This document shows, one piece after another, positions 1 through 11,472 of a stretch of 64,000 bases of DNA. Each line of letters begins with the position of its first letter. Position 1 is the first letter of the stretch. The DNA lies in assembly GCA_024138025.1 (NCBI GenBank), contig JAMXBD010004304.1, positions 1 to 64,000 on the forward strand, read 5' to 3'. Position numbers and translations under genes: made by a program. Below the pieces are notes generated by a model. That model saw only the letters and a program-made list of their open reading frames with translations. It was not told the origin of the DNA and did not search any database. This stretch comes from Combretum micranthum. Lineage: Eukaryota > Streptophyta > Magnoliopsida > Myrtales > Combretaceae.

Positions 1-1315
1 TTATATTAAAATCTCCTAATTCCTTAGTGAGAAATCAACATAAAACATTGCATTAATATTCATGGACAATTCTAAACTAGATTAAACTACAACCGCTTCC
101 GCAATTGCAATTTAATCTCAATTTATGAAATCATGTGAACACTAATTTCCCTTCCGAGTTATTAGAATTCTTATACACCAAAACATGATGAATAATCAGA
201 ATTCAATATGAATATTTCATGATTCTAAATATCTTATAATATGGATTCAAAATCATTTTAGCATGTTTAAAGCTTCATCAACTTCCCACAAAAGAATTTA
301 GCTACTCATGGATGATGATTCAACAATCAAATAATAAATTGCAAATGATTTCATTATGATCAGAATATTCAAGTATATGAATTGCATAAAAGAATAAGAT
401 TAGAAATCATCAATTCAAAATACTAAAGCTTCACTTGCAAATCTTGTATAACTTCAAATCTCTTCAAAATCTCTTATGAAATGCCTATTCTAAATATTCT
501 AAAGCTACTTGTAGTACTGGATATTTGGTTGCTTGGATGATTCTGAATGTGAGGAGAAGACCCCCTATTTATAGGAAAAATTTCGTGAAAAACATTTAAT
601 GAGCTTTGCTGTTTCTCAATGTACGCCGGCTGTTATGGATCCTACGCCGGCGGCTTACAGGCGGCGTATCTTCAAATTGTCCTTTGCGCAAGCAGTGCAC
701 TGGCAGCCTTCAATATCAGTTACAATGTAGGCCGCTTCAACGCCGGCGGCTTTGAACGTAGATCTAGCCGGCGTATGTAGTCAGAAATGAAGCGTTGGGC
801 TGATTTATAACGAACGCCGTCCAAAGGCCGGCGGCTTTTACACCGGCGTAGGCATTCCAACAGATGTGTTGCTTCATTTTCCTTCAAGTGTTGGATATTT
901 TCATGTCTCTTCAATTCTTCCATGTACACTGCCTCAAGGCCGACGGCTTTCATGCCGGCTTATAATGTAACTCCTTCAAAGCTGGTAATGTTTTAGTTCT
1001 GGGCTGCCGGCCTTCATTTACGCTGGCTTCTTCATCTTCTACGCCGGCAGCTTTGAGGCTGCTTTGAATGTTGTTTAACTTGTGCTGGGCAAAGCTGGCT
1101 GTGCTGCAACGGTCTTGGATTTTACGCCGTCTAAAAGCCGGTGGCTTTCAATGCTGAATTGCCGGCCTTGACTTCAATTTTTCCTCTTTTCAATTCAAAT
1201 TCACTTGTTTTGATTTCTTTATCCAAATTAGTCCTGAAACATAAAATTTAATCAAAACAAATATCCATTCTAGCTCAATTGATCATCAAGATTTGTATAA
1301 AATATGATCCTATCA
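1..1315 (+). mobile_element. Ty3/Gypsy-type LTR, right part (left end outside window)
   Basis: Non-coding AT-rich sequence with an internal GC-rich array and a TATTTATAG-like TATA region near 566-576. Its right boundary is inferred because the gag reading of the neighbouring element stops abruptly at about 1316, directly after a CA dinucleotide, as expected for an LTR end. It resembles the LTR at 33319-34882 in layout and shares its CGCCGG-type words. The plus orientation rests on that resemblance. I cannot see the left end or a target duplication, so solo LTR versus LTR of a larger element is undecided. Confidence 0.45.
618..1165. repeat. GC-rich degenerate array of TACGCCGGCGGC words
   Basis: About a dozen copies of a near-palindromic word around GCCGGC, often preceded by TAC and followed by GGCTTT, spaced irregularly by 20-60 bases within AT-rich LTR sequence. 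Examples lie near 622, 651, 741, 770, 825, 842, 938, 1043 and 1122. It contains a small minus-strand ORF (720-953) that looks like a by-product of the array. Related words occur at 3525-3835 and 34203-34690. Confidence 0.75.
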
Positions 1316-1316
1316 A

Positions 1317-1903
1317 TAGGTTGATGCAAATTCCCACTTGCTAGTCTCCACCAATTGTAAGCTTCTTTCTTCAACATATACAAAGCTAAATCTACCTTAT
1401 TCTCTTCAGGAGTATCACAAGCTATAAAGGTCTTCTCTAGTTCTTCAATCTAACTCTCCGCTATAGTTGGATCTATGCTTGTTCCATTAAAGTCGGGAAC
1501 CAACTTATTAAAATCATATAGCTTGGTCCGGTTGGCTTGATCATTTATAGGTGGATTTTCTACCTTGCTCCTTATTGATTATGTGATTGCATAAAGTGTT
1601 GTCGTTGAAACACCATCATCTAATACTGTTGCATCATAGCCGCCATATCTCTTAACATACCATACGTAGATGCTAGATCATTTGTAAGGACTTGTAGCAT
1701 TTATGGAAAGGTGGCATTGGAGGATGCAGTAGAAATTGAGTTGATAGGGGAACTTATGAAGACGATGCTGTTGTAGGAGATGGATTAGTTTCACTACTTG
1801 AAGTAGAAGATGATGTAGGAGCTATTGTAGAAGATGACTGAGGTGGTGGAGGCATGTTCTCCCTATCAGACTGCTGTCTTGTTGACCTTCTCAACCTATC
1901 CAT
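1317..1903 (-). pseudogene. Ty3/Gypsy gag fragment (decayed)
   Basis: On the minus strand a start at 1903 begins a basic, Ser/Thr/Pro-rich leader (MDRLRRSTRQQ...) that soon meets a stop. Further downstream the typical Gypsy gag core is readable, with residues like LALYMLKKEAYNWW (about 1340-1400), the landmark of plant Ty3/Gypsy capsid. The order PBS (2131-2142), leader, capsid fits a minus-strand element whose 5' LTR is copy A. The reading ends at 1316, where another LTR has inserted, so zinc knuckle, protease and polymerase are absent here. In-frame stops make it non-functional. Such proteins form the virus-like particle of the retrotransposon. Confidence 0.75.
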
Positions 1904-2130
1904 CTTAACAATTGCATACAATACATTTATAACACACTCACATCTTTAAGCAATATCAAGAAATTAAACAAACAAGCACGCAAACAACAATCATAACAAA
2001 CAAACAAACAATATAGCAAGCAAATACAACTACTCAAGCAAAGCTTAACTCTTTTCTATGCTAGCTATTTGCGTCTAGGTTAAGTCTCAATTAAACTATT
2101 ACATTTAGGCAAACAAATTGTTCAAACTCT

Positions 2131-2142
2131 ACTCTGATACCA
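2131..2142 (-). other. Primer binding site, initiator tRNA-Met type
   Basis: The minus strand reads TGGTATCAGAGT, the usual 12-base match to the 3' end of plant initiator tRNA-Met with one change at the last base. It lies 2 bases from the LTR A end at 2145, exactly where the PBS of a minus-strand LTR retrotransposon should be. This site fixes the orientation of the whole long LTR family in the window. Confidence 0.85.
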
Positions 2143-3350
2143 TCTATAAAGACCCGGACTCACCCCGATATTTAAAATAGGTTAATATGGCTCCCCAAAC
2201 ACATATAACCTGCAGTATTATATGTAAGGTTATTCTTAAAGAAGTTTTTGAATAATTGTTTGTCTAAATCTTCAAAAAAACAAATTTGTAAACTATTGAC
2301 TTTTAAAACTTTTAAGAAAAATATAACACCATCATCATCACATTTCATAAAAGATATAAACTTAAAACATACATAGTTAAGTATAGATATTACAAACAAA
2401 GGCTAATAACAAGCCTTATACAAAAGACATAAAAGATAGGCAAAGCTATAACATTTATTACATATATCCAAAGACACATTAAGCTAGTCTATTACAAAAG
2501 GAAATCCATCAAGATTCATGGTCAACATCCAATCCCCCAAATCATCTAGGAAGTCCTCAAAGTCTGTACCATAGTTTATACTCGCATAAAACTCATTGTT
2601 GTCATCACCACTTGAAATTGATAAAATATGAGCCAAAGGCCTAGTACACAAATAACGAAAACACAAGCTTAATGGCATGCCAACTTAGGCTACATGCAAT
2701 TGCCACAACCATTAAGTTATTAAATAGTCTTTAATTAGCCAAACAACACTAGAGTATTCAAACTCTAGACAATAGGGGTATCTAGGGGAACCTGAGTAAC
2801 GATCTCGACACTTAGGGGGTTGATATAAGTAGCTCAGATACTTATATCTCCTAAATAAATCTATCCAATAACGAATAAGTAATCTCATTTAGGGTGCTTA
2901 GCTGTTTCTTGACTGTACTTAACTCATTCCATAATATCACCTAATTCAAGTGTTCCTATAAATACTGAATTAAATTATATTACATCCTTTTAAGAATAAG
3001 TAAATGTTATACTAACACCAAATACCCTATCGACTACTCGATGAACTACTTATGAAAGTTATTGCATCATGATAAGGATGGTCTAAGCACTTAATTAAAC
3101 TATTATGCCCCTAATCTAAGTAGGGTGCTGCTCTCCAAACTAGATTCAACGGCCCAAAAGACAATCATATAAACAATTCTTAAGTTTTCCTAAATTAAAG
3201 TAAACTTAAAGTGTGTCTATCCTAAGCAAAGAATTAAGCATGTTACTACGTATCTGAATCAAACCGAGAATCAAAAGTATTATTAAACCAAAGATCTATC
3301 TCTGTACAAGAAATTTCAACTTAAATTAATGCCCTTAACTCTATTCCACG

Positions 3351-3370
3351 TATATATATATATATATATA
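3351..3370. repeat. (TA)10 microsatellite
   Basis: Perfect alternating TA tract inside LTR copy A. Similar (TA)n or (AT)n tracts are at 4961-4985, 20158-20180, 22187-22208 and 61607-61627. Confidence 0.9.
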
Positions 3371-3524
3371 GTTCTAGGTTAAAGGGTTATAAAATTTAAA
3401 TAAATATTCATACAAGATCTTAACTCAATATTAATACATTAAACAAACTTATAAAATCATCAAAAGGCAATTTAACAAGATAAAGAAATGGTTTAAAGAA
3501 GCTTTGAAAATGGGAAGACAGCAA

Positions 3525-3835
3525 AGGATACGTCGGCCTTGAATGCCAGCAGCGTAAAGACGGTGTAGGCTGCACCAAAAATTCTACACTTGCCATCGCT
3601 GGCAGCATTAAGCCAAACGCCGGTAGTGTTGTGGTCTACGCCGGCGACATTTAGCCGATATAGACTGCAACTCAAATTTATCAAAAATTTTTAAAGTTCC
3701 ACGGGGTCGATCCACGCCCATCAATATGCCCAATACCGGTAGTGTTGCTGTGTATGCCGACAGTGTTGCTGTGTATGCCGGCAATGTTGACCTCTACGCC
3801 GGTAGCGTCGAGGCAGTGCACACTGCAGCATAGAT
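3525..3835. repeat. GC-rich word array of LTR copy A (CGCCGGYAGTGTTG)
   Basis: Repeats of a word reading TACGCCGGTAGTGTTG or TATGCCGACAGTGTTG, clearest at 3620-3650 and 3725-3815, where units follow about every 27-33 bases. It lies at the same relative place as the different arrays in copies B, C and D. Short ORFs in this stretch translate the array and have no protein signature. Confidence 0.75.
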
Positions 3836-4596
3836 TTTTGAAAAATTGCAAACTTCCCTGTTTCAAAACACAAACTTTTTACCATATTTCTCACTTCCAA
3901 ACTTCTTTCAAACACATTTCCAACACCAAACTTCAACCTATATATATTCTAACTTCCTTTAACATACATAATCTTCACTTTCAACTCATCAAACATCTAT
4001 ATTTACCAGTTTAAACACAAATCCTCATCCAACCCTCATATAGCCTATTCATTCTTCTCTAAACTATCTTAACCCTACTTATTCCCAACTTCATTCACTC
4101 TAACACTACTTATTACCTATTTAGCACATACTGATAACTCATATATCATCAAAATCCTACCTCATCTACAAATAACACATGCAACTCCTCAAGAACTCAT
4201 TTCAACATGCATATTCATGATAACATAAAACCCACATATCTAAAGAAACTTAAACAAGCAAATGAGTTTTCAAAATCAGTATAAACTTACCTTAGGAAGC
4301 TTTAGCCTGTTGAGAAACACTTGAACCTAAGAGCTTGTCTTGGTAACAGTTTAGATGATATTGCTTAAAGGGACAAAGGAAGAAAGTTTGGAGAAAAATG
4401 AGAAAATTCGTATGGAATTTTGGTATGTTTTTTGAAAAGTGTTTTTGACAAAGTATGGGGCTTAAACTTATCATAATCTTGACTTTTGGGGCAGCTAAAG
4501 TTGAGGTTTCATTTTTCCATGTGTTTAGGCATGTTTTGGGTCAAGAATGAATGTTGTTGGGCTTATTTCATGGCTCAAAAATTCTGCCATGTTTTT

Positions 4597-4827
4597 GGGT
4601 CTGTTTGGATTGTCTGTATTTCATCTGTATCTGTATCTTTTTTAAAATGATATGTGTAAATATATCCGATTTGCATCTAAATTTTATCTATTTTTGTTCT
4701 ATTTGATCTTTTGATGAAAACTGTCAACTTTTTTTTATCTATATCTATTTTTTGATAAATAATTTGTTAGCAAAAAGTTTGAAAAAGTGTCTGTATCTGC
4801 CGGAAAAAAGCCAATCCAAACAGACCC
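4597..4827. mobile_element. MITE with 16-bp terminal inverted repeats (PIF/Harbinger-like?)
   Basis: GGGTCTGTTTGGATTG at 4597-4612 is perfectly inverted at 4812-4827, and weaker inverted similarity (TCTGTATC words) extends inward. The 231-bp AT-rich core has no coding potential. The flanks offer only TTT on both sides as a possible 3-bp target duplication. TIR sequence and a 3-bp TSD would suit a Tourist/Harbinger MITE, but superfamily assignment is an inference. Confidence 0.8.
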
Positions 4828-4960
4828 TTTATCTTAAATCCAAGCTTGTATCAACAAAAGTTAACACCACCTAAACTCAATAACACATACTTAACACAAA
4901 GACTAATTTATATTATCACATGCTCATTCACATTTCACACAACATAATTACATCAAACAA

Positions 4961-4985
4961 ATATATATATATATATATATATATA
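4961..4985. repeat. (AT)n microsatellite
   Basis: Perfect AT dinucleotide run of about 25 bases between the MITE and the LTR fragment that follows. Confidence 0.9.
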
Positions 4986-5009
4986 CTCTTTGGAATGTGG
5001 CTATTTCAT

Positions 5010-5400
5010 AATTTATGTAAAGAACTTGAGTTCAACTTAGTTTAGTAAACTTTAATGAGCTAAAGTGAATTAAATTGATTAAGTGTATTCAAATTGGCTA
5101 AGATTAAGTTAACCTAAACTTAAGTTAATATGAATCTTAGATATAAAATGAGTTAGTTAACAAATTTCAGCTCAACTTGACCTAATGAAATTCACTAAGC
5201 TAAAATGAATTAAATTGATTAAGTTTAATCAATTTGGTTAAGTTAATAGACTTAATAACTTGTAAATAGCTAAGTTAAGTTAATAGACTTAACAACTTGT
5301 AAATAACTTAGATATAATTGTACTTTGTTGGCCTTTAAATAATAAGGGAAATATTTTGTTTCAAATGTATGTTTACTAAAAAAGGTTTCTAGTATAAATG
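5010..5400 (+). mobile_element. Fragment of the long Tekay-like LTR family, copy F
   Basis: The stretch with repeated AATGAGCTAAA, GAATTAAATTGATTAAG and AACTTAAGTTAA words parallels 43650-43910 of copy C in the same orientation, including a TTGTTTCAAATGT landmark near 5357. It has internal near-duplication (about 5030-5130 versus 5175-5280). Neither end is recognisable. Confidence 0.5.
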
Positions 5401-5459
5401 TGCATTTCAATCAAATGTACAATAATGAACTAAAAGTGGATTTAAATACTTATAGAGGG

Positions 5460-6280
5460 TCATTTCGGTAATTAAGCTTTTGGCCCAATTTAATGCCATG
5501 GGTCGGTCTTCTAGGCCAATGACAGGGCTTAGAAGATCGAGTTCAATAAGGGATATCGTAGGAAGATTTGGCTTGTTAGGCTCGAAACATGAATCATCGG
5601 ATTAGTTTATTCCGCTTTCGGCCTTATTCGGATTTCTCGTGCTCGAAAAGTAGACTTCAAAATTATCTTCATAGGTTAATTTGGGCTTTCTTTGGCTAAA
5701 ATAGGGCTTATTGGAATAAAATGAGCCTATTTCTATTTTATATTAAAGATGGGCAATTTTAATAAGAAAATGGGCTCCATTTTTATTATAAAAGCCCTCA
5801 TTTTATTTTTGGCCCATATCAAAGTCCATGCCCACATACATAAAAGAAGAGATGGATTCTAGCCATCGGATTCATGAAAGAGATCCAATGGTTGCAAGTA
5901 ATACTTCATCTTAACCATCCATCTGGATTCATCTAACGGCTACTGCTAGCCTCCAACATTTATAAATAAGATATTTCTCCTCTCATTTGGGGGCATTCTG
6001 TAGATTGCTAAGATTAAGAGCAATGTAAATACTCTATTGAAACATCTCCAAAAAAGATCAAAGCATTTATTCTATTAAGAATGAGTCAAGAACAATAAAG
6101 TCTACTTGATTTGATCTTTTGTCATACTTACACACTCAAGAAATCGGGTTTGCATATTCTTCCTCCCATGCCTCTCTCTGCAATATCTTATACGCGTCAT
6201 CAATTCAAGACTTCTCTCAGGTCGACCATCATGCCTATCGCATGTGATCAACCAGCTGTAGTAGCCCTATCATACAATAC
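5460..6280 (+). other. Possible Ty3/Gypsy LTR fragment, no gene
   Basis: A TATAAATAAGATA box near 5961-5973 is followed by a GGGGGCATT stretch and a pyrimidine-rich segment, an arrangement common in plant Gypsy LTR promoters. Boundaries and coding sequence are not visible, so this is a tentative assignment. Confidence 0.3.
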
Positions 6281-6289
6281 TAAAATTTA

Positions 6290-7644
6290 ATATAGTATAT
6301 ATAATAAAAGTATTGAGTGTTTATTATTGTTTTCATAGGAGGAGCAGAATAATTTTTGGTTTTTGAGGAATTGCTATGACTTGGCTAGAATGACAAGTAG
6401 GTAACAGTGACCTTTTCACTTTGTTTGTGTTTATAATATAGTTGCACATGTATTAATATAAACATAACCGACTATGTGTGGGGATTGGGAATTTATTTGT
6501 TGTTTAGTGATTGTCTTGATTGATAACTTACTAAAATAAAAGTGATCATACATTGATTGTAATGATTGAGTTGTTGTTGTTGATGATGAATGTTCACTAA
6601 TTGATTGGTCATTTAAATAATGGACTTAATATTATCGGACTATTTAACTAAACGATCATGCATTATAAGACAACATAATTTGCATTATCATGGTACTCAC
6701 ATCACATATTAGCATTTTGTTTCTATGATAACTTTGAGTTTTTCTAGTAAATAAAAATTGATATGTAGTTCTATAAGAAAGGTTATCATTGTTCTTTCGA
6801 TTCCATTGGATTTAAACTGGCAACGAAGGATGTCGCCTATGATGTCGATAAGAAATGTTAATACTTAGTAGAGTTTCTTTGTTTTGAGGTAAAGTGGAGA
6901 TTATTTTATGTATACGTATACATAAATAAGAATGAAAAGAGTTTCTCTTTCCTTAGTTCTTTGTTTCTCCTGAGCGTGAATTACTTGAGCTAATCCTTCA
7001 ATCCTCAAAAGAGGGTGTAGATCTCCATTGGTTTGAATTCTGCTAATCCAAACTATGCATATCGAATGATTGAGTGTCGCATTGCATGTATTTATTAATA
7101 AAACATTTTTATATTTGTTTGATATGTTGTCTGGTTATGTTACTCTGAGCTATGGATTAGCTCATGCTACTACAGTTATTTTTTTTTATTTTATTTTTAT
7201 TATTTTTTTTTTTTTTGCAGGAATAGCTAAAGTATTGGGAATGGGCTAAGATTGTGTAAGAGAGATTCCTTGAAGATAGAAAACAAGTTAGAGATAAGAA
7301 TTAGATAGATAGTGTAGTTAATAGAGAATTTGTTTCATGTAAAACAAGTTTAGATTATGGACTAGATTAGTTGTGTAATAGTTTAATATTTTTAAAATGT
7401 AAATGATCTATTCTATTTTACTATTTAGTGAGGGATACCGATTCTCTGTGATTTTGGTAGACTGTAAGAAATCGGATTTCTTTTATACATCACAAATGTA
7501 ATTATATGTTAGAATTTTATAAAGTAGTTCTTTAGGTAGAGTCTTGCAAACTCTAACTTGCAGGTCGGTTCTTATATTACAGATGCTCATGTGATATGAT
7601 GACTTCATATTCATCTTACTAGGCTCCTTTTTAGAGTTGTGACA
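6290..7644 (+). mobile_element. LTR 3' portion of a Ty3/Gypsy element
   Basis: Non-coding sequence with landmarks I associate with plant chromovirus LTRs: an AGGAGGAGCAGAA segment near 6338, 'GAGCTATGG-TAGCTCATG' near 7147, a poly-T then TGCAGGAAT motif near 7217, and an end reading GAGTTGTGACA at 7634-7644. Directly after it GTATCC may be a decayed PBS. The left end is not defined. Confidence 0.45.
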
Positions 7645-7652
7645 GTATCCTA

Positions 7653-10540
7653 TAGGAATTGATTACATCTCTCATCTAACCCATTTTGACTTTGTTGTGT
7701 TGACATGTATATTGAAGAACATTTCACATTTTTTTTAAGTATCTTACAAAGGGTGCAGGACATTGCTTACTTGGTTTATCAAGTTTAGGCTGTGCGAAAA
7801 AACCGATCAAACCAAACTGAACACCTTATTTTTTGTTATTTTTAGAAATGTATCTAAATGCTTATACCATAGGATAATAGAATTGTCGTTTTTGCTAATT
7901 TTTACTTTATACTATGATTACTTATATTCAACATTTTCTTTGTACATGAGGCATGCAAATTTAGCTTGTAGACATTATCAATCAAGCTACTAACAACGAT
8001 AACATTGAATATTGAGAAACAACAAGCTTTCTATTTTCAAACAAGGAGAGGCAATTTGATTTATCAAAATGAGAAACATAAATTAATTTTTTCCTAAATG
8101 ATAGTACATAACAAGTCTCTTCTAAAGCCAAAACACAACAGACTTCTAAATGTGGTATGAAAACACTAATAATCTCAATAAGAACCCTATCGTCATTATT
8201 ACATAAATGAATTTTTAGCATTACTTGGCAACACTCTACTTGTTAGACAACCCTACATAAATATAATGATGTGAATAGTTAAATCATAATCTATCCACTA
8301 GTATGGGTTGATATCAAAGGTAAATTTATTACTGAAACAAATAAAATTGAGAAATTTACTTATATTTGCAAGTTACTTTATATACTCGAGACAATCTTAC
8401 TTCATATGGCTAAACTCCTTTATCCTTATGGCAAAGAAAATATAAGAGAAGTCCCTTTTTCCTTTCTAATAATATAGACTGAGTCGTCATAAGAATAAAT
8501 TCATTTATTTATATGCTAGAAGATATATTTAGTTTAATTAAATATTTATCATTTAAAACCAGTATAGATGAAAACGCAGGAAAATTCACAAACTCGGTTC
8601 GATTGCAATTGGACTTCTGATCAGAACTCTATTCGGGTCAAAAGTCAGTCCAATTTCGACTTCCTTGATCCCACCCTACCCCCTCATGTGGGCTTCCAAG
8701 CTAAAGGTAGTGTTGGCAGCTGCTTAAAATTCGTTGTTCTCAGAGCCCAAAAGTCATGCACTCGCAAATTGTATGAAATTGAATGGTAGGCCCAACTTGT
8801 TGGAAACGCGGTGATGGAATTCAGTTGCAACTTGCAACTCAAAGAATAGGACAGACTCTGTCTAATACATATGTTAGCATGTATATATAGAGAGAGAGAG
8901 AGACGAAAACATATCGACTATTGCTAAAATAACAATTACTAATATATAAATCTGACGAAATTAATTATCAAAATATTTTGTAAAATCATATAAATGGAAT
9001 AGGATATGAATATTTACATACAAATGACCGGTATGTATCGTAATTTAAAGTTTTACTATTATTGTTTTATCATATTTGTGAATATGATACACATATTTCA
9101 ATTTCTAAGTGCAATATAGCTATAGTTGTTGGGTTTTCCTTTTTCTGCCAGAGAGTTGTTGGATTTTGAAGAAGAAAATATTCCAGCTTTATATTGCAAT
9201 ATATCGGTGTATATCACATTAGTATTGTGTGATAGGCGTTAGTGTATAGCATCTTCGTATATCTTGTTTTATACACATAATTTCGCTATTATAATGTGGT
9301 AATTAATTTCCTAATATTAAGGTTTCCATCTAATTATGTTTATCTTGCCTCGATATTGGCAATAAACTAGTAGACATTAGATCAAGGCAAGCAGATTAAT
9401 AATGCTAGTCTTGCTCCATGTGATCCACTGTGTTTTCAATCTTAGACATGAACTTATTTTAAAATAAATAGTGCTTCTTCAATTCTTTTCTTCTTTTATC
9501 AATATTACACGTTACAATATGTGGGAAGGGGAAATTGCAATTTATCCTATTAGGAAATGGATATCTGTACATTTAGGTTTCTTTAATTTATAATGTCAGA
9601 AGTTGGATAGCAAGTCAATCGGTATATGCGTACTGTCTTCTTTCACGCATCTGGTGCCCATCATTGGCTTGGATTAATTCGTGGTTCAACGCAGATTAAT
9701 GTATTATCTATTTATTTAATTTGTTTTATTTTCTAATATTAATTTTTCAAATAGACAAAATTTGAAACAAATCAATAATTTCAAGTAGTTCTAGTTCAGA
9801 ATTTCTACTTGATATTAACATGACCGCATTTGCGAAGGCCAGAGTTTCTAACCATTCGAACTTTTTAAAAAATTGTAAATTGGTATGCTATTGCCGATAC
9901 GAATTTTCATAAGAATATATATAGATCTATATATACATACATATATCAACCATTTTATGTTGTTAAACTTACAAAAAATGAAAATCAAACACAATTAATT
10001 TTATTGGGTACAGTGCCTGTACCATAAAATAACGATAGTCATGACTTAAAAAAAGAAAAAAAAAAACTACTTATGGGATTCTCTATCTAAATGCATATAG
10101 AGTTCCTCTTATCTAAACTTCTTAATAAAGTTCATATCTATCTAGTCACCATAGTAGTAGAAATGGTATAAAAGTTTTAAGAAACGGTTCCAAAACTAAA
10201 CAAAAGAAAGAGATCTCACATAGGCATCAATCATTTGAGAAACAATATCTAAATTCATGGATTTTTAATTTAAAATGATAGAAAAAATATTTTGAATTTA
10301 TGAACATTTGATGTAGAGCAAGTAAAGTTAGATTATTGATGCAAGTGCAAATTGGTATAGTGACATTTCCGTAATTTTCACTGCATGGAATTTTTTTTAG
10401 TTTTAATTTTCTTTTTATTTTGATGTTTTTGCTAGTTTTCTTTTTATGTTATTTTAATGATTGGTGGCATAATCGATTCTTTTTGCTTTTTTTTTTTTAA
10501 GAAATACTAAAAAGAAGCTATTATTACAAGGATGGTTTTA
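7653..10540. other. Gene-free AT-rich stretch
   Basis: No supported gene. ORFs of 73-79 codons here (7763-7993, 7982-8221, 8568-8789) lack recognisable domains and look accidental. The segment 8568-8830 is richer in GC and may be a remnant of something older that I cannot identify. A GCGAAAAAACCGATCAAACC string near 7793 resembles the left end of the hAT element at 44851. A short (GA)n run occurs at 8888-8902, and a 7-bp-arm hairpin GGTACAG-CTGTACC near 10007-10023. Confidence 0.5.
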
Positions 10541-10766
10541 CAAAGATTGGTTTTGTTATATTTGAGGCAAAATATTATAAGAATGTTGGTTACTAGAGAG
10601 AAAACAAAGGATACTAAATGCTAGAGAGTTTTTAAGCGTGTCTACTCTAAAATGCTTCGTGTTGTGTTTCTTAGTTATATCTGTTAGTAAAGGATGTTGC
10701 TTCTATTTATAGTGGTCTTGAAATCATGTAGCTTGAGTTGATTATTTATTGTCTTCACCTATCTTT
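10540..10766. other. Left flank of the Copia insertion, probable older LTR
   Basis: A CTATTTATAG box near 10702 followed by 'GTCTTCACC' sequence. The right flank (15740-15890) carries several more GTCTTCA words, so both flanks probably belong to one older repeat into which the Copia element inserted. No coding sequence. Confidence 0.35.
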
Positions 10767-11004
10767 TGTGAGATTCAGAGCTTCGTATTTTCCCTAATTC
10801 TCATATCATCTGCAAACATAAGCAAAAGAGTAAGACAAGGAAAAGATTTTGTAAGAATGTCAGTTAAAATCTATTATTTTGAATACTATTACAACATACT
10901 ACTTATAGGTATTTCTATGACCACTATATGTGTACAAAGATAAATATAAATAGGAACAGTTAAAAATAAATTAGTTAGTATTTATAGCAAGTAATACTCT
11001 CACA
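10767..11004 (-). repeat. 3' LTR of the Copia element (238 bp)
   Basis: Starts TGTGAGATT and ends ACTCTCACA. It aligns along its length with 15453-15739, which has an extra segment of about 45 bp near 15670-15720. The PPT lies next to its inner edge. Confidence 0.9.
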
Positions 11005-11013
11005 TCCTCCCTC
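11005..11013 (-). other. Polypurine tract of the Copia element
   Basis: The minus strand reads GAGGGAGGA immediately before the TGTGAG edge of the 3' LTR, the expected plus-strand priming site. Confidence 0.8.
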
Positions 11014-11470
11014 AACCACACCTTGCCACCCCACACCCCTTACCCCCCAAGTTGGATCTCTATAGAGAGATAACTTGCCATAAAGATAAAGAAGTTGATG
11101 CTCTGGCAAAGGCTTGGTGAGGAGATCAATGCCTTGGTCTCTAGAGGGAACAAAAGAAACTAGAAGAAAACCACTATGAATATGATCTCGAATAAAATGA
11201 ACATTGATATCAATGTATTTAGTGCACCCATGCAAATATGGATTAGAAGCAATTAAGAGAGTAGATTTGTTATCACAATATTACTATATAGGAAAAGAAC
11301 AAGGAACATGTAAGTCACAAAGCAAATAAGAAATCTAGAGAAGTTCTTTTGTGGCAAAAGCCAAACTTTGATATTCATCCATAGTATTAGAAATAGATAT
11401 ACTATTTTGCTTCTTAACTTTTCAAGAGACCAAAGAACTTTCAAGGAAAATGCAATAACCTGAGATGGAC
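11014..11470 (-). pseudogene. Copia RNase H domain (decayed)
   Basis: Continues the polyprotein after reverse transcriptase. Readable pieces in different frames include SDSDWVGNN (about 11490), MDEYQSLAFATKE (about 11340-11385), HGCTKYIDINVHFIRD (about 11180-11230) and the terminal DLLTKPLPEHQ (about 11090-11125), all in the order typical of Copia RNase H. The usual SALSTAEAEYMA-like segment is degraded, and frameshifts near 11250 and 11480 break it. Confidence 0.8.
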
Positions 11471-11472
11471 TT

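Larger units (their letters stand above)
2145..4560 (-). mobile_element. Long Ty3/Gypsy (Tekay-like) LTR, copy A, 5' truncated
   Basis: The boundary at 2145 reads TATAAAGACCCG in plus sense, matching the TGTAAAGACCCG edge of copy B at 37283. Shared blocks in the same order include the 'gggggttgatataag' block near 2815 and the 'GTGCTGCTCTCCAAAC' block near 3125. A GC-rich word array (3525-3835) and an AACTTACCTT block (about 4285) also match. The PBS lies just beyond 2145, so this is a 5' LTR on the minus strand. The far end, expected to read GGGTGTTTCA, is not visible. Similarity fades near 4500-4560. ORFs inside are fortuitous. Confidence 0.75.

Noticed and set aside
8568..8789. 73-codon ORF in a GC-richer patch
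   Set aside because: No domain and no flanking gene features; kept only as a note on composition.
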